DNA of 11,266 nucleotides from CAYYWV01 sp964531525 (lineage in GTDB: Bacteria; Pseudomonadota; Alphaproteobacteria; JAAXGF01), in assembly GCA_964531525.1 (NCBI GenBank), contig CAZHDF010000113.1:1-11266 (forward strand), read 5' to 3'. Positions 6,381-11,266 of this stretch are shown in pieces. The position numbers and the translations under genes were made by a program. The notes beneath the pieces are model-generated. The model saw only the letters and a program-made list of their open reading frames with translations. It made no database searches and was not told where the DNA came from. Positions within the stretch are counted from its first letter, which is position 1. Each line of letters starts with the position of its first letter.

Positions 6381-7679
6381 GTGACGGCCGCGGCGACAAT
6401 GCGGAAACGGCGCCTGGCGGCCCTCGCGGTTGCCGGGCTCCTCGCATTGTCGCCGGCTTCGGCCGGCCTCGCCGCGACCCGCGACGTCACCCCGGGGACG
6501 ACCGGCGACGGGCTGCGCGCCGCGCTCGCCGCCGCCGCCCCGGGCGACGTTCTGCGGCTCGCGCCGGGAGTCTATCGCGGTCCCGTTCGGATCGAGCGCC
6601 CGGTGACCGTCGAGGGCGGAGCGGACGCGGTGATCGACGGTGGCGGCGAGGGCAGCGTCGTCGTCATCGCCGCCCCCGACGTGACCTTGCGTGGGCTGAC
6701 CGTCCGCAATTCGGGCGCGAGCCTGGAGAAGCAGGACGCCGGGGTCTTCGTCGACAAGGCCGGCGACCGCGCGCGGGTCGAGGGCAACCGGATCGTGGAC
6801 AACCTGATCGGGGTCTATCTCTGGGGGCCGGACGACGCCGTGGTCCGGGGCAACACCATTCGCGGCCGACGCTACGCCCGCGTCAACGAGCGCGGCGACA
6901 ACATACAGCTCTGGAACACGCCGGGATCGATCATCGAGGACAACGACGTGCGCTTCGGGCGCGACGGCATCTACGTCACGACCAGCAAGCGCAACCTGTT
7001 TCGCGGCAACCGCTTCCGCAACCTGCGCTACGCCATCCACTACATGTACACCAACACCAGCGAGGTCAGCGACAACGTCTCGACCGGCAACCGGATCGGC
7101 TTCGCGCTGATGTTCTCCCATACCCTCAAGGTGCGCGGGAATCTTTCGCAAGGCGATAGCGAGCGCGGCATTCTTCTCAACTACGTCAACAACTCGGCGA
7201 TCGAGGACAACGTCGTTCGCGGCGCGTCGAAGAAATGCGTGTTCATCTACAACGCCAACAAGAACCGCTTCGTCGGCAATCGCTTCGAGGGCTGCGAGAT
7301 CGGCATCCATTTCACCGCCGGCTCGGAGCGCAACGAAATCTATGACAACGCCTTCATCGACAACCGCACCCAGGTCAAATACGTCGGCACGCGGTTGCTC
7401 GAATGGTCGCGCGACGGGCGCGGCAACTACTGGAGCGACGATCTGGCGTTCGATCTCGACGGCGACGGCATCGCCGACCAGCCCTACCGGCCCAACGACC
7501 TGGTCGATCAGATCGTCTGGCGTCACCCGCTCGCCAAGCTGCTGCTCACCAGCCCGGCGATCCAGATCCTGCGTTGGGCGCAAAAGGAGTTTCCGACCCT
7601 CCATCCGGGCGGGGTGATCGATAGCGCGCCCTTGATGCGCCCGCCGCCGGCGGCGATCGCGGCGCGGGACGGCGCGTGA
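6381..7679 (+). CDS. nosD: NosD, periplasmic beta-helix maturation factor
   Basis: NosD works with the NosFY ABC transporter in building the CuZ site of NosZ. The product has 432 residues. It has a Sec-type signal (about 1-32: a basic RKRR stretch, a hydrophobic core, then ASAGLAA). From about residue 60 to 340 there are repeated short strands of the form V.GN.I..N..G, seen in EGNRIVDNLIGVYLW and VRGNTIRGRR. These are the right-handed parallel beta-helix (CASH) repeats of the NosD family. A tail follows, including the segment NYWSDDLAFDLDGDGIAD. The GTG start sits directly after the nosZ stop codon, with GAAGG five bases upstream (6371-6375). An in-frame ATG at 6399 is an alternative with a poorer ribosome binding site but would leave the signal peptide intact. 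Confidence 0.95.
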   Translation: MTAAATMRKRRLAALAVAGLLALSPASAGLAATRDVTPGTTGDGLRAALAAAAPGDVLRLAPGVYRGPVRIERPVTVEGGADAVIDGGGEGSVVVIAAPDVTLRGLTVRNSGASLEKQDAGVFVDKAGDRARVEGNRIVDNLIGVYLWGPDDAVVRGNTIRGRRYARVNERGDNIQLWNTPGSIIEDNDVRFGRDGIYVTTSKRNLFRGNRFRNLRYAIHYMYTNTSEVSDNVSTGNRIGFALMFSHTLKVRGNLSQGDSERGILLNYVNNSAIEDNVVRGASKKCVFIYNANKNRFVGNRFEGCEIGIHFTAGSERNEIYDNAFIDNRTQVKYVGTRLLEWSRDGRGNYWSDDLAFDLDGDGIADQPYRPNDLVDQIVWRHPLAKLLLTSPAIQILRWAQKEFPTLHPGGVIDSAPLMRPPPAAIAARDGA

Positions 7680-8611
7680 TGGCGGGCGGGACGATCCCGG
7701 CGGTGGCGGTGACCGGCGCGGTCAAGCGCTACGGCGCGCATGAAGTCGTGCGCGGCGTTTCGCTCGATCTCGCCGCCGGCGGAAGCCTCGCGCTGCTCGG
7801 CCACAACGGGGCCGGCAAGACGACCCTGATCAAGCTGATGCTGGGCATCACCCGGGCCGATGCCGGCGAGATCCGCATTCACGGCGTCCGGCCCGACGAA
7901 CGCGCCTTCGCCGGCCTGCGCCGCCGGGTCGGCTTCCTGCCCGAGAACGTCGTGTTCCACGACACCATGACGGGACGCGAGACCCTTTCCTTTTACGCCC
8001 GGCTCAAGGGCGAGCCGGCGGGCGCGGTCGAGGCGCTGCTCGATCGGGTGGGTCTCGGCGAGGCTCGCGACCGGCGGGTACGAACCTATTCCAAGGGAAT
8101 GCGCCAGCGTCTCGGGCTCGCCCAGGCGCTGCTCGGCGATCCCGTGGTGCTGTTTCTCGACGAGCCGACCACCGGTCTCGACCCGGCGCTGCGCCGCCGG
8201 TTCTACGAGATCATCGCCGAGCGCCAGCGCCGGGGGACCGCGGTGCTCCTGTCCTCGCACGCGCTCGGCGAGGTCGAGGCGCGCACCGACCGCATGGCGA
8301 TCATGAAGAACGGCCGCCTGGTCGCCTGCGGCACGCTCGATGAGTTGCGCCGCGCGACCGCGCGCCCGGTGCATATCCGGGTCGCGGTCGCGCCGGGCAA
8401 GGCCCGAACGGTCGCCGACGACCTGGGCGACGCCGCCGAGGTGCGGGCGGCGAACGACGCCGTGGTCGAGCTCGACTGCGCCCAGCGCGACAAGATGCGC
8501 GTGCTCCATCGCCTCGCCGGGCTCGACGGGCTGGTGCGCGACATCGACATCGCGCCCCCGGGGATCGAGGAAATCTACATTCATTTCACCGAGGGGGCGG
8601 GGCCGCAATGA
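7679..8611 (+). CDS. nosF: NosF, ABC transporter ATPase
   Basis: NosF is the cytoplasmic ATP-hydrolysing subunit of NosDFY. The product has 310 residues. It has Walker A GHNGAGKT (41-48), signature YSKGMRQRL (137-145; SKG replaces the usual SGG), Walker B VVLFLDEP (156-163), D-loop GLD, and the switch histidine in SSHAL (H194). The C-terminal ~100 residues form the extra domain usual for exporter-type ATPases of this family. ATG 7679 overlaps the nosD stop as TGATG. A GTG immediately before it (7676) would add one residue. Overlap at both ends (the nosY start lies within its stop) indicates translational coupling, as expected for subunits of one complex. Confidence 0.96.
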   Translation: MAGGTIPAVAVTGAVKRYGAHEVVRGVSLDLAAGGSLALLGHNGAGKTTLIKLMLGITRADAGEIRIHGVRPDERAFAGLRRRVGFLPENVVFHDTMTGRETLSFYARLKGEPAGAVEALLDRVGLGEARDRRVRTYSKGMRQRLGLAQALLGDPVVLFLDEPTTGLDPALRRRFYEIIAERQRRGTAVLLSSHALGEVEARTDRMAIMKNGRLVACGTLDELRRATARPVHIRVAVAPGKARTVADDLGDAAEVRAANDAVVELDCAQRDKMRVLHRLAGLDGLVRDIDIAPPGIEEIYIHFTEGAGPQ

Positions 8612-9435
8612 AGCTTCTGCTCACCCTGGCGGGCAAGGAAATCCGCGACGGCCTGCGCAACCGCTGGATCGCGGGCGCGGTGGTGGTGCTGGCGGGGCTC
8701 GCGCTCACCCTCGCCTTCCTGGGCTCGACCCCGGTCGGCACGGTCAAGGCGAGCCCGCTGAGCATTTCGGTGGCGAGCCTGTCGAGCCTGACGGTCTATC
8801 TGATGCCGCTGATCGCCCTGATCCTCGCCTACGACACCCTGGTCGGCGAGATCGAGCGCGGCACCATGCTCCTGCTGCTCGCCTATCCGGTCGCCCGCTG
8901 GCAGGTCATCGCCGGCAAGTTCGTCGGCCATGTGACGATCCTGGTGCTCGCGGTGGTCCTCGGCTACGGGATCGCGGGCGCGGTGGTGGTGGCGGCGGCC
9001 GGCGGCGATATGCGCGACCTCGGCGCCTATCTCGCGATGGTCGCGAACTCGGCCCTCTTGGGCGCGGCTTTCGTCGCGCTCGGCTATCTGGTCAGCGCGC
9101 TGACCCGCGAACGCAGCGCGGCGGCGGGTTTCGCGCTCGGCCTTTGGGTCTTCATGGTGGTTCTCTACGACCTCGCGCTGCTCGGCGTTCTGGTCGCCGA
9201 CAAGGGGCAGACCATCGACCAAAATTTGTTCGTCGGCCTTCTGATCGCGAGCCCGACCGACGCCTACCGGATCGTCAGCCTGGTGGGCAGCGACGCGGTG
9301 GCCGCCGTCGGCGGGCTCGCCGGGATCGCGACGCGCGTCGGCCTCGGCCCCGGCCTGCCGCTCGCCGTGATGGCGGCCTGGGTGATTCTACCGCTCGGCG
9401 CGGCGATGGCCGTCTTCCAAAAGAAAGAGCTTTGA
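8608..9435 (+). CDS. nosY: NosY, ABC transporter membrane subunit
   Basis: NosY is the permease partner of NosF, linking ATP hydrolysis in the cytoplasm to NosD in the periplasm. The product has 275 residues with six predicted membrane helices (about 20-38, 58-77, 108-130, 142-165, 172-195, 249-270). This is the ABC-2 type topology, with the N-terminus starting as an amphipathic stretch (KEIRDGLRNRW). EIERGTMLLLLAYP (81-94) after the second helix is the cytoplasmic coupling region seen in this family. ATG 8608 overlaps the nosF stop (ATGA). A G-rich ribosome binding site (GAGGGGG) lies inside the end of nosF. Confidence 0.95.
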   Translation: MKLLLTLAGKEIRDGLRNRWIAGAVVVLAGLALTLAFLGSTPVGTVKASPLSISVASLSSLTVYLMPLIALILAYDTLVGEIERGTMLLLLAYPVARWQVIAGKFVGHVTILVLAVVLGYGIAGAVVVAAAGGDMRDLGAYLAMVANSALLGAAFVALGYLVSALTRERSAAAGFALGLWVFMVVLYDLALLGVLVADKGQTIDQNLFVGLLIASPTDAYRIVSLVGSDAVAAVGGLAGIATRVGLGPGLPLAVMAAWVILPLGAAMAVFQKKEL

Positions 9436-9437
9436 CC

Positions 9438-9983
9438 GTGCGCGCCCTGGCCTTCGCCCTTCTCGCCGCTCTCATACTGCCGCTCGCGGCCTGCGGCGAC
9501 GATCAAAGCGCGCCGCCGCCGCCGCGCCCGCTGGATTCGGACGCGCTCGCTTACTTCTGCGGCATGGTGGTCGCCGACCACCCCGGGCCGAAGGGGCAGA
9601 TCATCCTGACCGACCGCGACGAGCCGATCTGGTTCAGCTCGGTCCGCGACGCCATCGCCTTCGCCCTTTCGCCGACCGAGCCCCGGAACATCGCGGCCTT
9701 CTACGTCAACGACATGACCGAGACCGACTGGAACAAGCCCGGCCCCGACACCTGGATCGACGCGCGCCGGGCCTGGTACGTGATCGGCAGCGACAAGCGC
9801 GGCGGCATGGGCGCGCCCGAGGCGATTCCCTTCAAGACGAAGGCCGCCGCCGAGACCTTCGCCGCCGCCCACGGCGGGCGCGTCGTGAGCTACGACGCCA
9901 TGCCGGAGGAGTATATTCTCGAAGTGCCCGACGCCATGCCCGAGCGGATGGGCGGCGACTCCACGGGAACCCAAGGTGATTAG
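9438..9983 (+). CDS. nosL: NosL, outer-facing lipoprotein copper chaperone
   Basis: NosL binds Cu(I) and delivers copper to NosD for NosZ maturation. From GTG 9438 it has 181 residues. A lipoprotein signal ends in the lipobox LAAC, with C19 as the lipidated cysteine, followed by a proline-rich linker (QSAPPPPRP). CGM at 41-43 is the conserved NosL copper-binding motif, and AFYVND lies further on. A methionine-rich end (DAMPEEYILEVPDAMPERM) also fits copper handling. The frame stays open for about 1.1 kb upstream across nosF and nosY, but that part is an antiphase shadow. The start was set by the signal peptide and by position two bases after the nosY stop. TTG 9432, overlapping that stop, is the alternative. 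Confidence 0.92.
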   Translation: MRALAFALLAALILPLAACGDDQSAPPPPRPLDSDALAYFCGMVVADHPGPKGQIILTDRDEPIWFSSVRDAIAFALSPTEPRNIAAFYVNDMTETDWNKPGPDTWIDARRAWYVIGSDKRGGMGAPEAIPFKTKAAAETFAAAHGGRVVSYDAMPEEYILEVPDAMPERMGGDSTGTQGD

Positions 9984-10031
9984 AGCGATGCACCCGCAAC
10001 GATTCGATCTGCGAAAGGGAGCGCGGAAACG

Positions 10032-11054
10032 ATGACCGAAACCTCCATCGGCCGACCGATCGGCCGCCGCCGCGCGATCCGCCTGATGGCCGCCGCCGCC
10101 GGCGGGCTCGGACTCGCCGCGCTGACCGGGCGAGCCTTCGCGACCAAGGCGCCGCCGCTCGCGCGTTGGCGGGGAACGGCGCTCGGCGCCGAGGCCTCGA
10201 TCGCGCTTTACCACCCCGATCCCGAGACCGCCCGGCGGCTGATCGCCGCCTCGGTCGCCGAGGTCCGTCGGCTCGAAGGGGTGTTCAGCCTCTACCGCGC
10301 CGATTCGGCGCTCTCGCGGCTCAACCGCGAAGGCGCGCTCGACGCGCCGCCCATGGACCTCGTCCGGCTCATGGCGACGGCCCAGAGCTTCGCCGCGCTC
10401 ACGGGCGGCGCCTTCGACCCGACCGTTCAGCCGCTCTGGGAGCTCTACGCTCGCCACTTCCGCGCGGCCGACGCCGATCCCGCGGGGCCGGACCGGGCGG
10501 CGGTGGCGCGGGCGCTCGCGCGGGTCGATTACCGCGCCGTGAGCGTCGAAAGCACCCGCATCGCCTTCGCCCGGCCGGGCATGGCGGCGACGCTCAACGG
10601 CATCGCCCAGGGCTACATCACCGACCGGGTGGCGGATCTTCTGCGCAGCCGTGGCATGGCCCATGTGCTGCTCGATCTCGGCGAGGTGCGCGGCCTCGGC
10701 GACCACCCCGCGGGGCGGCCCTGGCGAGTCGGGATCGAGGACCCGTTCGACCGCGAGCGCATCGTCCGCCGCCTCGATCTCGTCGACCGGGCGGTCGCCA
10801 GCTCGGCCGCGAGCGGTACCGTCTTCGAGCCGAGCGGACGGGTCCACCACCTGTTCGATCCCCGGAGCGGGCGCAGCGCCAACCGTTTCGCGGGCGTTAC
10901 CGTGATCGCCGCCACCGCGACCGAGGCCGACGCGCTTTCGACCGCCCTGTTCGTGATGTCGCCCGAGCGCATCGCCGCCCTGCGCGGGCGGCTTTCGGGC
11001 CTGCGCGCGATCCTCACCCACCGCGATCGCCGCGTCGAGGACTGGACGGCCTGA
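10032..11054 (+). CDS. nosX: NosX, ApbE-family FMN transferase
   Basis: NosX takes FMN from FAD and attaches it to the SGAT threonine of NosR in the periplasm. The product has 340 residues. It has a twin-arginine-type signal (GRRRAIRLMAAAAGG, 11-25) and then ApbE landmarks: SLYRADSALSRLN (86-98), FDPT (128-131), LNGIAQGYITD (188-198), LDLGEVRGLG (214-223; family form NLGGDIR), HLFDPRSG (273-280) and TEADALSTALFVM (297-309). The last two hold the metal and FAD-binding region. Tat export fits a flavin-loaded or pre-folded enzyme. ATG 10032 follows a GGGAG about ten bases upstream. It lies 48 bp after nosL, the second largest gap in the operon, and is the last nos gene. Its place beside nosR supports NosX rather than a general ApbE. 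Confidence 0.94.
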   Translation: MTETSIGRPIGRRRAIRLMAAAAGGLGLAALTGRAFATKAPPLARWRGTALGAEASIALYHPDPETARRLIAASVAEVRRLEGVFSLYRADSALSRLNREGALDAPPMDLVRLMATAQSFAALTGGAFDPTVQPLWELYARHFRAADADPAGPDRAAVARALARVDYRAVSVESTRIAFARPGMAATLNGIAQGYITDRVADLLRSRGMAHVLLDLGEVRGLGDHPAGRPWRVGIEDPFDRERIVRRLDLVDRAVASSAASGTVFEPSGRVHHLFDPRSGRSANRFAGVTVIAATATEADALSTALFVMSPERIAALRGRLSGLRAILTHRDRRVEDWTA

Positions 11055-11067
11055 CGGTCGCGCCGCC

Positions 11068-11207
11068 TAGGGCATGATGCCTTTGCATCGAATCGGCACA
11101 TCCAATGTCCTTGGCCCACTCCCCCGCCCGGCCACCCATATTCCACGATCCCGTGGGTGGCCGGGCGGAGGAGTGGGCCGGCGCCGACTTAAACCCATCA
11201 TGCTCTA
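11068..11207. mobile_element. 140-bp palindromic, MITE-like element behind nosX
   Basis: The ends are inverted repeats. TAGGGCATGATG (11068-11079) faces CATCATGCTCTA (11196-11207), matching 11 of 12 bases. A 26-bp inverted repeat lies inside (11113-11138 and 11154-11179). The region between outer and inner repeats is longer on the left (33 bases) than on the right (16), and holds a small extra hairpin, GATGC-CTTT-GCATC (11076-11089). Each end carries a TA, which could be a TA target duplication of the IS630/Tc1-mariner kind. There is no room for a transposase. From memory, GAGCATGAT-type ends are common in short palindromic repeats of alphaproteobacterial genomes. It starts 13 bp after the nosX stop. 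Confidence 0.6.
11113..11179. repeat. 26-bp inverted repeat with 15-base loop
   Basis: The arm 11113-11138 pairs with 11154-11179 in 25 of 26 positions. The only mismatch is C11123 against A11169. The loop is 11139-11153. Within the loop region CCACG (11143-11147) and CGTGG (11152-11156) offer a competing inner stem. In the nos transcript this would be a very stable GC-rich hairpin. There is no U-tract after it, so it is not a standard intrinsic terminator. It may still block exonucleases at the 3' end of the nos mRNA. Confidence 0.85.
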
Positions 11208-11266
11208 ACGGTGAAGTGGCGCGGCCGACGGTGCGCCGGGGCCCTTGGCGACGAGGCGATGCACCG
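11208..11266. other. Window tail without an identifiable gene
   Basis: This stretch of 59 bases is too short to call. On the minus strand one frame is open from the window edge and would stop at TAG 11207-11205, inside the end of the palindromic element, giving VHRLVAKGPGAPSAAPLHR. It could be the end of a convergent gene, but nothing in it is recognisable. Confidence 0.25.

Noticed and set aside
5808..7604. 598-codon minus-strand frame across nosZ and nosD
   Set aside because: Mirror of two well-identified genes, with Val/Asp/Ala-rich composition and no domain.
7676..7678. GTG start for nosF
   Set aside because: The adjacent ATG at 7679 overlaps the nosD stop in the usual TGATG form. The difference is one residue.
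8340..9437. Upstream extension of the nosL reading frame
   Set aside because: Arg/Pro-rich shadow of nosF and nosY. The lipoprotein signal beginning at 9438 sets the true start.
9264..11021. 585-codon minus-strand frame across nosY, nosL and nosX
   Set aside because: Antisense shadow of three recognisable genes, with no family features.
11113..11179. Rho-independent terminator
   Set aside because: The stem is strong, but the bases after it (GGCGCCGACTT) contain no U-tract. It is better described as part of a palindromic element.
11211..11266. GTG-initiated plus-strand gene start at the window end
   Set aside because: Only 18 codons are visible, with no ribosome binding site and no recognisable peptide.

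Overview
The window carries a complete nitrous-oxide reductase (nos) operon on the plus strand, in the order nosR-nosZ-nosD-nosF-nosY-nosL-nosX (about 2027-11054). Upstream of it, on the minus strand, lies a short divergent gene group: a ferritin/rubrerythrin-like protein, a Nudix hydrolase, and the first 22 codons of a nucleotide-sugar dehydrogenase cut by the window edge. The DNA is strongly GC-rich with high-GC codon use, so long spurious ORFs run antisense to almost every gene. The NosZ is the Tat-exported, clade I type, and the gene order ends in nosL and an apbE-like nosX. Together these point to a denitrifying alphaproteobacterium. A Rhodospirillales-type host is my guess only.

Layout. 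1-68 (-): start of a UDP-sugar dehydrogenase. 157-723 (-): Nudix hydrolase of ADP-ribose pyrophosphatase type, 13 bp behind 737-1759 (-), a helical ferritin-like protein. 1760-2026: divergent control region. It holds a tandem array of TAAAG/CTTTA half-sites (1862-1891), a perfect FNR/NNR/DNR-type palindrome (1927-1940) and a candidate -10 hexamer (1963-1968) at the right distance for an activator centred at -41.5. 2027-11054: the nos operon. The genes from nosZ to nosL are tightly packed, with touching or overlapping ends. A 127-bp gap precedes nosZ, which has a strong ribosome binding site, and a 48-bp gap precedes nosX. 11068-11207: a 140-bp imperfect palindromic element, probably MITE-like, with a 26-bp near-perfect stem just behind nosX. 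11208-11266: no identifiable gene.

How the genes work together. NosZ is the periplasmic CuA/CuZ enzyme that reduces N2O to N2. NosR is a membrane flavo-iron-sulfur protein that supports nos expression and electron supply to NosZ. NosX (ApbE family) attaches FMN covalently to the SGAT threonine of NosR. NosDFY is an ABC-type system with a periplasmic beta-helix protein, needed for CuZ assembly, and NosL is a lipoprotein copper chaperone feeding it. All metal ligands of NosZ and the catalytic motifs of NosF are intact, so the pathway looks functional. No new enzyme system is evident. The least explained signals are the TAAAG array, the palindromic element behind nosX, an incomplete diiron motif in the ferritin-like protein and an extra cysteine in NosR.
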